In this document: positions 12,605-23,200 of the stretch, piece after piece | Position numbering within the stretch: position 1 is the stretch's first letter | Layout of the letters: every line of letters begins with the position of its first letter | Translations under genes and position numbers: made by a program | The notes under the pieces: model-generated | What the model was told of the DNA's origin: nothing | Databases searched by the model: none | What the model saw: the letters and a program-made list of their open reading frames with translations, nothing else | Assembly: GCA_018650645.1 (NCBI GenBank) | Contig: JABIFP010000015.1 | Coordinates: forward strand, 1 to 35,177 | Direction: 5' to 3' | Length of the DNA stretch: 35,177 nt | Origin: Candidatus Magasanikiibacteriota bacterium | Lineage (GTDB): Bacteria > Patescibacteriota > Patescibacteriia > Magasanikbacterales > UBA922

Positions 12605-12904
12605 ATGATCATAAAAGATTTTTCTCAATTTCTAAAAGAAAGCAACATTGCTGGCATGGCATTAGCTTTTGTAATGGGGGCAGCCAGCGATACTCTTATC
12701 AAGTCATTTGTTGAGAATATACTTATGGCATTTGTAGCCCCTTTGACAGGCGAAACACCTTGGCAAGAAGCAGCCCTAAATCTAGGGCCAATACACTTGA
12801 GATATGGAGCCTTTTTGGCAGATTTTTTGCACTTCACAATTTTGGCTTTCGTAGTATTTATAACTGCTAAAAAGCTATTTAAAATGGACAAGATTAGCAA
12901 GTAG
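12605..12904 (+). CDS. mscL: Large-conductance mechanosensitive channel, MscL family
   Basis: 99 aa, a little short for MscL. 'IIKDFSQFLKESNIAGMALAFVMGAASDTLIKSFVENILM' matches the N-terminal amphipathic helix and TM1. 'LRYGAFLADFLHFTILAFVVFITAKKL' matches TM2 ('YGxFIxxxxxFxIxAxxxF'). It forms a stretch-gated pore that releases solutes on osmotic downshock. The periplasmic loop is shortened. It is the second gene after the small membrane protein, 2 bp apart, and converges on the DUF389 gene with only 4 bp between stops. Confidence 0.85.
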   Translation: MIIKDFSQFLKESNIAGMALAFVMGAASDTLIKSFVENILMAFVAPLTGETPWQEAALNLGPIHLRYGAFLADFLHFTILAFVVFITAKKLFKMDKISK

Positions 12905-12908
12905 TAAC

Positions 12909-13532
12909 TTATGCATTTCTTTTTCTGGAGTGTTTGAGAAGAAGAATCATGAGAGTGGAACCTACAAGAATGCCTGATAAGTTCATTAACAATATCATTC
13001 CTGAAGCGAAAACAATTTCGTGATATGAGGCAAGTGCAGCACCAAACATTACAGCGGGTGGGACAAGTGCAACAGAAATGCCTACGCCTATAACTGATTC
13101 CCTTACCTTAGGCCAAAAGAAGCCAAATGCCCCTGCAAGTCCGCAACAAAATGCAACAGCGAAATATAGCGATGGGGTTTCAGCAAGACGGCTGACTATC
13201 TCCGAGTCTTTAATGTCTATAGGAGAAAAATATGAAAAAGTCATTGCAGTCAAAAGTATTATTGCGAGATCTAGTACCAAAAAGGCTATCATTTTTGTTA
13301 TGTGCTTAAAATCAATGCTCACAATAGATTCAGCAAGTCCTACAATCGGATATAGTAAAGGTGAAATAACCATCGCACCTATGATGACCGTTGGACTATT
13401 CATCACAAAACCAAGAAAACAAATAATACTTGCGAAAAGAATTAGTACAAAGAAGTCTAAATCCAAACTTGAAGTGTCTAGTACATGTAATCGAGCCCTT
13501 TTATACTCTTTATCGGTTAATCTTGTTTTCAT
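12909..13532 (-). CDS. DUF389-family membrane protein
   Basis: 207 aa with five or six hydrophobic segments. The family motif 'TVIIGAMVISPLLYPIVGLAES' is at about residues 48-70, and 'VIGVGISVALVPPAVMFGAAL' is at about 148-168. The function of DUF389 proteins is not established. This copy has only the membrane part and lacks the N-terminal soluble region found in longer members. It converges with mscL and is divergent from corA, which makes this a cluster of four membrane transport or stress proteins. Confidence 0.85.
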   Translation of the reverse strand: MKTRLTDKEYKRARLHVLDTSSLDLDFFVLILFASIICFLGFVMNSPTVIIGAMVISPLLYPIVGLAESIVSIDFKHITKMIAFLVLDLAIILLTAMTFSYFSPIDIKDSEIVSRLAETPSLYFAVAFCCGLAGAFGFFWPKVRESVIGVGISVALVPPAVMFGAALASYHEIVFASGMILLMNLSGILVGSTLMILLLKHSRKRNA

Positions 13533-13612
13533 ATTGTTTATGTAAAATACTGAAGTATAGTATATACTAAAATAGCTGAATAAAAAAATTACATGAGTGA
13601 CTATTTAATCAT

Positions 13613-14704
13613 ATGAAAAATTCATTACTAAAAATATTTAGCATTTCAAAACTCCTACCCAAAACTGGAAAGGTTGCTTCTGTTCCTGGAACCGTTAAAT
13701 ATGTAGGCAAGAAAAGGGAAGCTAAAGTTAAAATCCATATTCTTGATTACAACGAAACAGATTTTACGGAAAAAAATCTAGAAAATATTGAAGCGAGCCT
13801 TCCATTTAAAGATGGCCCAAGTGTCACATGGCTAAATATAACCGGAGTGCATGAAGAAAAAATTATTCATGAGATCGGCGACAAGTTTAAAATACATCCA
13901 CTTGTTCTTGAAGACATTGCAAATACAACTCAAAGACCAAAGGTTGAAGAATATGATGATTATATCTTTGTCATTGTTAAGATGGCTTATTTCGAGGAAG
14001 AAACTCGCGAAATCGTTTTAGAGCAAGTTAGCCTGATTATTGGGGAAGACTATGTGATTTCTTTGCAAGAAAAAGAAGGTGATATTCTTGAAGGCTTGCG
14101 TGAACGAATTCGTAACAGCAAAGGGAAAATTCGGAAGCTTGGCAGTGATTATCTTCTATACGGAATCATAGATGCGATTGTTGACCATTATTTTTCTGTA
14201 TTGGAGCATATTGGAGAAGAAATAGAAGGCATGGAGGAAAAACTGTTGCAATATGCAAATCAAAATATATTAAATAAAATTTATGGACTCAAACAGGAAT
14301 TGGTGTTTTTGCGAAAATCTATCTGGCCGATGCGCGAAGTAGTAAGCGTGTTGCAGAGAGGTGAGCATAATCTGATGAGTGAAGGGACTTCTATTTATAT
14401 GCGGGACGTTTACGATCACACTGTTCAGGTTGTTGAAACAGTTGAAACCTTTCGGGACATGGCTTCTGGCATGCTTGATCTATATATGTCTACAGTAAGC
14501 AATAAGATGAATGAGGTGATGAAAGTGCTGACCATTTTTGCAGCTATTTTTATACCACTTACTTTTATAGCGGGGGTGTACGGTATGAATTTTGAATTTA
14601 TGCCAGAGCTAAAATGGCGTTTGGCATACCCTGTTTGGTGGGTGGCTGTAATAGTCTTAACTGTGGGGATGATTATTTATTTCAAACGTAAAAAATGGTT
14701 GTAA
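13613..14704 (+). CDS. corA: CorA-type magnesium/divalent-cation channel
   Basis: 363 aa. A long N-terminal cytoplasmic domain (about 1-295), including 'HPLVLEDIANTTQRPKVEEYDDYIFVI', is followed by two C-terminal TM helices. The signature GMN is in 'FIAGVYGMNFEFMPELKW' between the helices, and the basic end KRKKW follows TM2. CorA is a pentameric Mg2+ channel gated by cytosolic Mg2+. There is no Shine-Dalgarno; the upstream 80 bp contain a small palindrome TAGTATATACTA. Confidence 0.95.
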   Translation: MKNSLLKIFSISKLLPKTGKVASVPGTVKYVGKKREAKVKIHILDYNETDFTEKNLENIEASLPFKDGPSVTWLNITGVHEEKIIHEIGDKFKIHPLVLEDIANTTQRPKVEEYDDYIFVIVKMAYFEEETREIVLEQVSLIIGEDYVISLQEKEGDILEGLRERIRNSKGKIRKLGSDYLLYGIIDAIVDHYFSVLEHIGEEIEGMEEKLLQYANQNILNKIYGLKQELVFLRKSIWPMREVVSVLQRGEHNLMSEGTSIYMRDVYDHTVQVVETVETFRDMASGMLDLYMSTVSNKMNEVMKVLTIFAAIFIPLTFIAGVYGMNFEFMPELKWRLAYPVWWVAVIVLTVGMIIYFKRKKWL

Positions 14705-14752
14705 ATATATTATGCGAGTAACCTTACTACACTATTAATTAACAATAAAAAT

Positions 14753-15151
14753 ATGAAAGGATTTAAAGCAAACATTGAGGATGAGACACTGGCAAATGAT
14801 AATTTTCGAAAAGTGTTATATACCTCTAAGCATAGCCAGTTGGTACTCATGAGTTTAAAACCTAATGAGGAAATTGGCATGGAAACTCATACTGATAATG
14901 ATCAATTTTTCCGCTTTGAAAAAGGAACAGGAAAATGCGTGATTGATGGTAATGAATATGATATTGAGGATGGTGTTGCGATTGTCGTTCCTGCTGGAGC
15001 AGAGCACAACATAATTAACACCTCATCTACAGATGACCTCAAAATGTATACTTTGTATGCACCAGCTCATCACAAGGACGGCATTATTAGAGCTACAAAA
15101 AAAGAAGCAGAAGAAAATGAGGAAGATTTCGAGGGCATAACCACTGAATAG
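14753..15151 (+). CDS. Cupin-domain protein
   Basis: 132 aa. A single small beta-barrel cupin: 'MKPNEEIGMETH' style motif 1 (here 'LKPNEEIGMETHTDNDQFFRFEKGTG') gives two His/Glu metal ligands, and motif 2 is 'VVPAGAEHNIINTS'. 'YTLYAPAHHKDGI' and an acidic tail follow. Such proteins bind small molecules or a metal, and the substrate cannot be read from the sequence. It lies 48 bp after corA on the same strand, possibly co-transcribed. Confidence 0.85.
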   Translation: MKGFKANIEDETLANDNFRKVLYTSKHSQLVLMSLKPNEEIGMETHTDNDQFFRFEKGTGKCVIDGNEYDIEDGVAIVVPAGAEHNIINTSSTDDLKMYTLYAPAHHKDGIIRATKKEAEENEEDFEGITTE

Positions 15152-15588
15152 AATATGATTTAAGTAAAAGGTGTTTGAGGCTCGGGCATTCCCCCCTTTT
15201 GCTCCCCTCTGCCCTTCGCCCCAAACGAAAAAACAAAACCGGATCTTTTAATTAAGAGCAATTTGCTAACGCAAATTAAATTAAAGGAAAACAGGTACAT
15301 CATATAACAAGGTATAAGCGGTTCCGTTCAGTCGTTACACTCCCTCACTTCACCCATATTGCACGGGTGTACGCTTTCAGCGTACACCCGTGCAACATCG
15401 CTTATACCTAGACGTTAGCTGAAATATTCCTCTTCTTTCTTGGGCTATCGCCCAATTGTTTTAAAAAATTTTCAAATTTCTTTATCCAATATGGTATTTC
15501 CTCCGCTATGCTACGGAAATAATTTATTTGATGAGGGAAAAACAAGGTGTTTTCTTCGCTCCCGCTGGATGCTCAAAAAATTTTTTTA
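15152..15588. other. Non-coding stretch with several inverted repeats
   Basis: No credible ORF. It holds an AATTTGC/GCAAATT hairpin inside a larger AT-rich inverted repeat (15244-15286), the attC-like site at 15302-15420, and an AT-rich segment that leads to the promoter at 15589-15616. No clear terminator for the cupin gene was seen. Confidence 0.5.
15302..15420 (+). repeat. attC-like folded recombination site (candidate)
   Basis: The left box ATATAACA and the right box CGTTAGCT share the TAAC/GTTA core. Just inside them GGTATAAGCG (15311-15320) pairs with CGCTTATACC (15399-15408). A 17-bp perfect central stem (15359-15395, TTGCACGGGTGTACGCT and complement, loop TTC) fills the interior. Length and layout resemble Vibrio-type attC sites, but there is only one copy and the right box is not a perfect GTTRRRY. 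Confidence 0.4.
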
Positions 15589-15616
15589 TTGACATTTTAC
15601 TAAAAAAAACTAAAAT
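15589..15616 (+). promoter_or_regulatory. Promoter of the 60-aa / tandem nucleotidyltransferase unit
   Basis: TTGACA (15589-15594), 16 nt, TAAAAT (15611-15616). Confidence 0.65.
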
Positions 15617-15636
15617 TTAACATAACAATAAACACT

Positions 15637-15819
15637 ATGGTAGATACAGAGAATAATAGAAGGGTAGCTAAGCAAAAAATAGACTTACTACGAAGATGGT
15701 TTCACTCTCAGTTGTCAAAAATACGGGAACGTCAGCGGCAATTTTTTGTTTCTACAGATCAGGAAGAGACAAAAAAGAAAGTAGCTGATGTTCGGGATTT
15801 CATTGATCGCCTTAAATAG
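15637..15819 (+). CDS. Small helical charged protein upstream of the giant nucleotidyltransferase
   Basis: 60 aa, MVDTENNRRVAKQKIDLLRR..., rich in Lys/Arg/Glu/Gln, predicted as one or two amphipathic helices, with no Cys and no hydrophobic segment. It follows a good promoter by about 20 nt and ends 7 bp before the ATG of the 1407-aa gene, so the two form an operon. No family recognised. The position suggests a partner or regulator of the large protein. Confidence 0.6.
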   Translation: MVDTENNRRVAKQKIDLLRRWFHSQLSKIRERQRQFFVSTDQEETKKKVADVRDFIDRLK

Positions 15820-15826
15820 CCCAGAT

Positions 15827-18800
15827 ATGTCACGTGACAAAATCAATAAAAACTCACGGGAAGTGGGGCAAATTCCCAAACAGGAAGTTCAGGAAGAAAC
15901 GAATCTTGAAAAGTCTTTGGATGCGCTCGAGTTGGAAGCAAAGGAAGCTCTTTCGGAAGTGGATACGCAAATAGATGGTCAGCTACATGATTTTGGAGTA
16001 CAGACGTTGCGTGATACGAATAGCGTAAAGACATCATTTAGAGAACGGCTCGGACGATTGCGCGATCGGCTGTTTCCAAAGAAAAATATAGCGGCTATAC
16101 AAAAAGAGGATGCAGTGCTTGAGTCGGTGGAGCCAAAGTATATGTCTCCGAAAGGCGTTACCGGGCATGCAAAAACGGCAGAGCAACGTGTAAAAGCGCT
16201 TGCATCTGGGACGTACTTTGGATATGACGGTAAGGAAAAAATCTCTCGGTCAGCCTACGGACATTTGCATCTTGCGTCATCTGGGGTGGAGCGAGGGTAT
16301 CGTATGACAAAGGAGGACGAGGACTGGGATAAGGCTGCTGGTCGTGTGGAGCAAGCAGCATCGCAGTATTGGCGAGAGTTCATTGCGGGCAATATAGGAG
16401 ACAGCAGATATACACGTGATTGGATGAAGGCCGTCACAGATCCAAACGCAGAAGAAGCACAGGCATTGTTTGCAAATATGCCCGAGATATTAAGGGCGAC
16501 CTTTCATTCGGAGCTTGTGCAGCATTGCCGAGAAAAAGGAATTACGTCTGAAATAGGTAAGTGGAAGGAGTACGTTTGGGAGCTTGAACGATCATTTGAT
16601 TTTGACCGCATGGTCGAGCTGCTCGATGCGACCGAGCCGGTAAATGATGTCGAGGCACTTCTCGAGCGAAATATTGAGTCTAAAGGGTATCAAAGCAACC
16701 ATTACGAGGGCATCGAGGACAGTGTAGCAAATATGGCCATCCATCGCGCTGCGCTTGAGATCGCCGGAAGACAGCCAGATGGGTGGCATATCGATGAGGA
16801 AGAAGAGGTAGAAGCGATGAAGACACAGGTAGGACAGCGCTTGCCACAGTTTTATGAGCGTGTATACGATTCACTCAGGGGTCATCCCACAGCACTTGTG
16901 CAGGCATTCAAGGGCTTGTTTAAGATAAGTACACAATACTACTCTCCTGCGGGGTCATATCAGAGTGCACCAGGGTATATGGCTTATTCAAAGGAAGGTG
17001 ATCCTGTGAATCAAACAAAGTATAAGTATGGATTTCACAAAAAAATAGGAGATCTTCAAGCGTCTATGGAGGGGCATTTGTATGCAATATCTACGCCAGA
17101 TGACGTTCAGGGTCTCATTGATTTTTGTGCAGGAAAAATCGACGAGACGCCAGAGTTTCGTTCGATCCTTGCGCTCCTTCATAAGCGCTTTAGTGATGAT
17201 AGTAAAAGGTACAGTCCACATCATAATGACGAGAAGGGCCCAGCAGCTCTCTTCAGGGAACAGATTCATATACCAGGTGAACAGGCCATGGACCGATTTG
17301 TCCAGGTACTTCGCGATTGTGCAGATTCTGAGCTCCTTGAGGTGTATATGCGTCGATTTGAAGCCGGAGAAGATATATTTGCAGGCATTGATGCGTTGGC
17401 GTTGCGGAAAGCCATATGGCCCACTGGGAACAAAGGAAGAGCCGAAATATCGGATGCATTTATTGATTTTGTTCGCTCACAGGTAGATAGTCCAGAAGCA
17501 GCCACTGCAATCCCCGAACAAGCACGAAGACTTACAAAGTACTATTCCGTGGTTGGTAATAATAACCACCCCGAGGTGTATGCTTTTATATTTGAGGATG
17601 AGGAGAGGACAGATAAACTTATCGAAATGCTTCGAAGTATTGCCGAGCTCCCAAGCGAGTACAAAGAAAAAGTCCTCAACGACTTTGCAAATTGGAGCTC
17701 ACGATCCGAGGAGGACCGGAAGAATCATGTGGAAAGGCTAGAGAGATATCATGCGGCTGTGGGTGATGTCCACGATGATTCATTCAACTTTGTCTTTCGA
17801 GACGAGAGTCGTGCGGACGAGCTTCTGGATATTCTTGCAGAAACGACAGAGCTTGATGATTTTCAGCAGCGGAGACTCCTCGATTCCTTTGATACCTGGT
17901 CGCAATATCCCCCAGAAAAGCGTCGTGCGTATCGTGAGGTGCTTGTAGAACTTGCCAAATCGCCTTCGCAAGAGATTCAACGGATTGTTAGTGAATTGTC
18001 AGCTAGTATTGTCGAGAGTGACGATCCTGTGGGGAATTATCGACGCGTGGAGGACGTTTTTATCAAGAATAATCTTCCTCATGTTGGCAAGGTATACAGA
18101 GTCTTTGAGATTCTATACCCAGACGAGAAGATTGATGGCATGCTCGAAGACAAACCAACGTTGAGCCCATATTTGCAAGGGGCAAGTGAGAAACGTCGGA
18201 AGTACACAATTTTTTCTGATTTACTACGCATTCACGTGGAGACAGGGAATCGTTCGCTCGAGCAGTATTTGCAGTTGTTAAAAAAAGGTGAAGGGTTGAT
18301 CGCTGCTGTTGATGCCGGTGGTATCGAGAGTTTGTCTGCCGAAGAGGTGCGTCAGCTCGAGATGAATCTTGCCCGTCTTCGTACGCTGCAAGAACAGCGG
18401 CCCGAGTCTACATCGGCGGACGTATCAATAGTGGAACGTGCCGAAGGTAATCTGGTCTCGGCTATTGATACCCTCCGGGACAGTCTGGGGGTTGCTGATG
18501 GTCAGCAGATCGGCGAGCGAATCATAGAATTGTTTGCCTCACAGCTGGGATACGAGAGTATCGATCAGGTGCTTGACGCAATGCGTCGGAAGAAGCAAGA
18601 GGCACATGACCGTGGGGTAGCACTTGCACGATCTGCCAAGGACGGTCAGCTTGCTATTCATGACGGAGATTTTGTAAAGGGTGTCGCAGAGAAGTACATT
18701 GGATCTATTCTCCAAAATGGATCAGTCGCGCGCGAGTACCTTGGATCTTCTTCGAACTCAGATGGGACTCCATTTGATACAGATGTGACCCTGGTGAGCG

Positions 18801-20050
18801 AGACAGCTGGGAATGATTTTGCACAAATACATGATGCTACACCGGCTCGAAAATATGGAGAGATTTCTTTTGTCGTCCGCGACAGAGGGCAGTTTGAACA
18901 CACCACCAAAGAAACCAGTGAACAGATCGATGCATCTAAGCTCGAGGTATTTCGTACCGGGGTGGCGGACGCCGATAGTCACTATGGCATCCGAACCGGT
19001 TTTCCAGCGACAGAAATAGATTTCATGGTGCGTGATGAGGACAAGACGCAACGGCAGCTTGAGATCGAGATTGCAAAAAACGGATATTACATTCCCATTG
19101 TCGATGGCAATGGTAAGATCACGTTTACTCCAGAACAGTACGATGCAAAGCGGGCTGCCTTTGCAGGTATCGAGCGATTTGGGGGCCCTGCATTCGAGTA
19201 TGTCCGGACAGGAGAGGACAGTGCACACCACGATGATGTAGAAGAAATGAAGCGTTCGCTCAAGGAGAATCGAGAGACGGTTGATCGTGTAAGTAAAGCC
19301 ATCCGACGCGAGATTTCTGCTACACTCGATGATGTCGGTATCAGCCTCAAGGACGCCTATGATATGGGGCTGCTGGGTGGAGAGCTTCTTGATACTGGCT
19401 CGACGGGGAGAGAGACAAACCTCCCACATGAGATGGATTTTGATCTTGCGCTCAAGCTGGACCTAAAGGATCAGGAAAAGATCAGAGATATTGTTGCGGA
19501 TCTTAAAAAGAGACTTGCCCCGCGCCAGGATCAGTCTCATGCTGGGGATGGCGGTGGAGATCTCTATCAGCTTCGCTACATGGGAGCAGATCTGAGTGAT
19601 GCTGGGAAAGCAGATATCGACATTGCATTTGTGGCTAAAAATGAGATGTCTGTATATGGATCTCATGATGCTGTCCGCGATAGGCTCGATTGGATTCGAG
19701 ACAATCTGGGTGAAGCGGCTCGGGATGATGTTGTCGGGAACATTCTTGTTGCAAAAAAACATTTGAAACTTGGTGAAGCATACAAAAAGTTTGAGCATGG
19801 TGGGTTTGGTGGAATTGGTGTTGAGAACTGGATCCTCGCGAATGGTGGAAATTTTGAGCGTGCTGCTCGCACTTTTTGGAAGGCCGCAGATGGTGGATCC
19901 AGATCACTCGAGGAGTTTAGGGAGCATTATCAGATAGTCGATCCGGGGGTAAATGTTAAGTTTATGAAGCATGATAATTTTGTAGAGCTCTTAAAGGAGG
20001 ATGGGTATCGAAAGATGCTCGAGACTATTCAGAGTTATTTTGATTTATGA
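15827..20050 (+). CDS. Giant protein with two nucleotidyltransferase (Pol-beta superfamily) signatures
   Basis: 1407 aa from the ATG at 15827 (MSRDKINKN); the track's start 13 codons earlier overlaps the preceding gene. Residues 1-100 are charged and probably disordered. About 100-930 is helical with no domain I recognise. A first nucleotidyltransferase-like signature lies at about 973-1064: 'LGSSSNSDGTPFDTDVTLV' (GS, then DxD), with a possible third Asp in 'ATEIDFMV'. The second, clearer one is at about 1190-1265: 'TGSTGRETNLPHEMDFDLAL' and 'ADIDIAFV'. The C-terminus ('GGFGGIGVENWILANGG', 'VDPGVNVKF') resembles the region after the catalytic domain of archaeal-type CCA-adding/OAS-like enzymes. 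Base composition is richer in GC than its neighbours. Substrate and product are unknown. Confidence 0.7.
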   Translation: MSRDKINKNSREVGQIPKQEVQEETNLEKSLDALELEAKEALSEVDTQIDGQLHDFGVQTLRDTNSVKTSFRERLGRLRDRLFPKKNIAAIQKEDAVLESVEPKYMSPKGVTGHAKTAEQRVKALASGTYFGYDGKEKISRSAYGHLHLASSGVERGYRMTKEDEDWDKAAGRVEQAASQYWREFIAGNIGDSRYTRDWMKAVTDPNAEEAQALFANMPEILRATFHSELVQHCREKGITSEIGKWKEYVWELERSFDFDRMVELLDATEPVNDVEALLERNIESKGYQSNHYEGIEDSVANMAIHRAALEIAGRQPDGWHIDEEEEVEAMKTQVGQRLPQFYERVYDSLRGHPTALVQAFKGLFKISTQYYSPAGSYQSAPGYMAYSKEGDPVNQTKYKYGFHKKIGDLQASMEGHLYAISTPDDVQGLIDFCAGKIDETPEFRSILALLHKRFSDDSKRYSPHHNDEKGPAALFREQIHIPGEQAMDRFVQVLRDCADSELLEVYMRRFEAGEDIFAGIDALALRKAIWPTGNKGRAEISDAFIDFVRSQVDSPEAATAIPEQARRLTKYYSVVGNNNHPEVYAFIFEDEERTDKLIEMLRSIAELPSEYKEKVLNDFANWSSRSEEDRKNHVERLERYHAAVGDVHDDSFNFVFRDESRADELLDILAETTELDDFQQRRLLDSFDTWSQYPPEKRRAYREVLVELAKSPSQEIQRIVSELSASIVESDDPVGNYRRVEDVFIKNNLPHVGKVYRVFEILYPDEKIDGMLEDKPTLSPYLQGASEKRRKYTIFSDLLRIHVETGNRSLEQYLQLLKKGEGLIAAVDAGGIESLSAEEVRQLEMNLARLRTLQEQRPESTSADVSIVERAEGNLVSAIDTLRDSLGVADGQQIGERIIELFASQLGYESIDQVLDAMRRKKQEAHDRGVALARSAKDGQLAIHDGDFVKGVAEKYIGSILQNGSVAREYLGSSSNSDGTPFDTDVTLVSETAGNDFAQIHDATPARKYGEISFVVRDRGQFEHTTKETSEQIDASKLEVFRTGVADADSHYGIRTGFPATEIDFMVRDEDKTQRQLEIEIAKNGYYIPIVDGNGKITFTPEQYDAKRAAFAGIERFGGPAFEYVRTGEDSAHHDDVEEMKRSLKENRETVDRVSKAIRREISATLDDVGISLKDAYDMGLLGGELLDTGSTGRETNLPHEMDFDLALKLDLKDQEKIRDIVADLKKRLAPRQDQSHAGDGGGDLYQLRYMGADLSDAGKADIDIAFVAKNEMSVYGSHDAVRDRLDWIRDNLGEAARDDVVGNILVAKKHLKLGEAYKKFEHGGFGGIGVENWILANGGNFERAARTFWKAADGGSRSLEEFREHYQIVDPGVNVKFMKHDNFVELLKEDGYRKMLETIQSYFDL

Positions 20051-20181
20051 TCATCGATTCTCACTGCCACTTTTAATTAGACTAACTATAGATTCCTTCA
20101 CCCAAATTTTGCTCCATTTTATTACGCAAAAACTTCACATACTCTTAAACGTTATCACCCCCTCCTCCACAAAACAAAAAA

Positions 20182-20206
20182 AGAGCGATTCAACTCGCTC
20201 TTTTTT
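20182..20206. terminator. Bidirectional terminator between the nucleotidyltransferase and PEP-synthase-like genes
   Basis: AGAGCGA TTCAAC TCGCTCT, flanked by A-run and T-run. It overlaps the last bases of the minus-strand gene. Confidence 0.8.
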
Positions 20207-23200
20207 ACTGCCTACAACTCTGCCATCCATCAGGAACATCACACGGCGTTGGGAATAACTGACATTCCCCAGTATCTGGGTTCTCTCCGTAACTTATCAC
20301 CTGCGCACAGATCTCTTCCCCACCACTTGGTGGTGCATTTGGCTGCGTGATAAAGAAAAACTCGATTGATTCTACCATTTCTTCTAACTCTTCTGCCTGC
20401 CCGGCAACGTAGAGCGTATCTCCAGAAGGCGTAGCAAGCTCATATATGGTTGTAGTGGCGCCTCCTTGCATCTCTGTATACTTTGTACCATTTAACCCAC
20501 CAACCAGCGCTGCAGAGGCATTTGTGCCCGTTCCTTCTTTCATGTCTGCCAATCGATACACCTGAATGTATTCCCCATCATCTCTATCATAAAATTTTAC
20601 ACTTCCGTCGGCAGTACTTACTTGCCAATGATCTGGGTAATCGAGGGTAAATTCTGGCAACGCTCTATCTTTCTGCGCTAAGGCTTGTTCTTTTTCATGT
20701 TCTGCTGCCAAATTTTCTGTCACTTTCTGCTCTACTTGCATTCTGAGCTGCGCTGGCGTTACTATCTGATCTCGCTCGACTACTTTTGCCGGGAATACCG
20801 TTTCAATGCACCCCGCACCCACTCCTAATAGTGAAGACATCATAATACCAAACGTAGCAACAATACTCAGGTAGGTTTTATTTGTCTTGGTACCAGTTCT
20901 ACCAACGGTCTTTTCTAAATATGCTACTCGTTTTCTAGAAGAAAGAAGCACATCAGGATTGAGGGTCATGCTATCTACCCCTTGTTGCACCAAAAAATCT
21001 GCAAATGATGGGAATTCACTTGGCGTGTTTCCAGAAATACTTACATGCCGTGATTGCTTATGCGCCTCTTTAATAATTTGCCGCACTAATTTTTTTGCAA
21101 TGGCATCTTTCCCTTCAATACTCTTTTCTCTATTACCTGGCACAGCGTATCCAAGCGAGTGCTCAACTAAACTATCCACATCCACACTAAATCCATCAAA
21201 CATGGTGGCAAATTCCTCTGCCAAAATAACATTACTTGGGATGTCGCACATGACATATACTTGCAAATCTTGCTTTCCACGCTCAAGTCCGTATGTTTTC
21301 ATCTTTTCTAAAATCGAGGTCGCTTCTTCTGGAGTTCTACAAAATGGAACAAGTGGAATCAAATTTGTTAATCCCCACTGTTCACGCACCAATTTCATGG
21401 CTTCACATTCTAATGCAAACCCTTTTTCGTACCAATCGTTTAAATACCGACCTGCGCCAGGGAGTGATGTATCTTTTACAAAATCTTCTGCACCGAGCAG
21501 TTCGTTATAATCACTACTGGTCATGTCGGTGAATCGTACCATCACTGGCCGCGGATATGATGCAACAGCAATACGCGCCATTCCTTCTGCTAGTTTTGCT
21601 AGTGCAAATTCTTGTGAAGAGGCAAATCCTTTTGTTTTCTGCTTAATTGCCTTTTTTACCCCAGCTGCCTTCACCTTTTTAGGCTCAAGAAGCGCTAACG
21701 GATGAACACCAATAAAATGCCTGAAGATGTATTCTTGCCGAACAAGTCCAACACCATCATATGGAAGCGGTGCTAGCTGAAATGCGTTATCAGGATCAGC
21801 AACATTCATAAACAGCTGCGTTTTTGTCTCTGAAGCGCCATGTAAAGCAACATGTTCCACTTCATACGGAAGCAGCCCTTTATAAATGATCCCTTCATCT
21901 CCTTTTGCACAGCTTACTGTAATTCTATTTCCATTTTTTAATTCTTTTCTTGCATCTTTTGCACCAACAATACAAGGAACACCCAGCTCCCTACACATAA
22001 TTGCCGCATGAGATGTTTTACCACCCTCTTCTGTAATAACCGCAGACGCTTTTCTAATAGCTGATTCCCAATCGAGTGATGTTGCTTTGGTAACAATAAC
22101 TTCTCCGTCTTTTAATAAGTCGAGTTCTTTTTTATTATTTACAATCCGCACAAGGCCACTTCCAATCTGATGCCCAATCGCTTCTCCGCGTAATCGTACC
22201 GGCCCTTCTTTTTTCAAGTGATACATGTCGAGTGATGCATGGTACGTTACTGGCGCATGCGTAATTGGACGCGTTTGCACCACAAACACTTCGCCCTTAG
22301 CATTCATACTCCATTCAATATCTTGCGCCTGACCATAGAGCGCTTCTATTTGCATAACAGCCTTCCCAACTTGCAAAAGCTGTGCATCTGTCATACAAAA
22401 TGCTTCTTGCTGCGCTTTTTTTACCGGTTCTTGCGTAATACTACCACCACGTGTTGCGGTCACTGCCAACACATCTTTATGTCCTAATTCTTTTGCAAAT
22501 ACGGCTTGTTTATTTTGGCTTGTAGCCTGTTTAAACAAATAAAATCGATCTGGTGTCACACGCCCCTGCGCAAGGATACTTCCGAGCCCATAAGACGCCG
22601 TGATACACATGGCAGCATCTAATTTACTATCAGGATCCTGACTAAAAGCAATACCACTCACGCCAGTGCTAACATTTACAAATTCTTGCACCATGACCGC
22701 CATACGCATACCCACATGGTCATATCCTTTTTGTGTTCTGTGAATCACTGCTCTATCAGAAAATACCGATGCATAGCAGCTGCGGATTGCTTTTTCAATT
22801 CCTTTGATTGATGTTACATTGAGGATTGAATCATATTTTCCTGCAAAACTTTCTGTATCCGTATCTTCTAATTGCGCACTTGAGCGGACAGCAACACTTG
22901 GGCTTCCGAGCGATTTGTACGCCGCCGCAATTTCTTTTTTAATTGCTGTTGGAAGTGACTGCGCCAAAATAAGTTTTCTGATCTGTAATGCAATTTTTTT
23001 GAGTTCCGATTCTTTTTGCGTCTTTTCTAATTTACGCATCAGCTTTTTCATCTGCGCACCTTTTTTTCCAGTACATACCATTTGCTCATATACATCCACA
23101 TGAATAGCAAATCCATTTGGGACCTGCCAGCCTGTTTTCTTTTTGAGTGCATAGAGCTGCGCAACACGACTTGCCTTAGCTCCAAATCCAGATACCAAAA

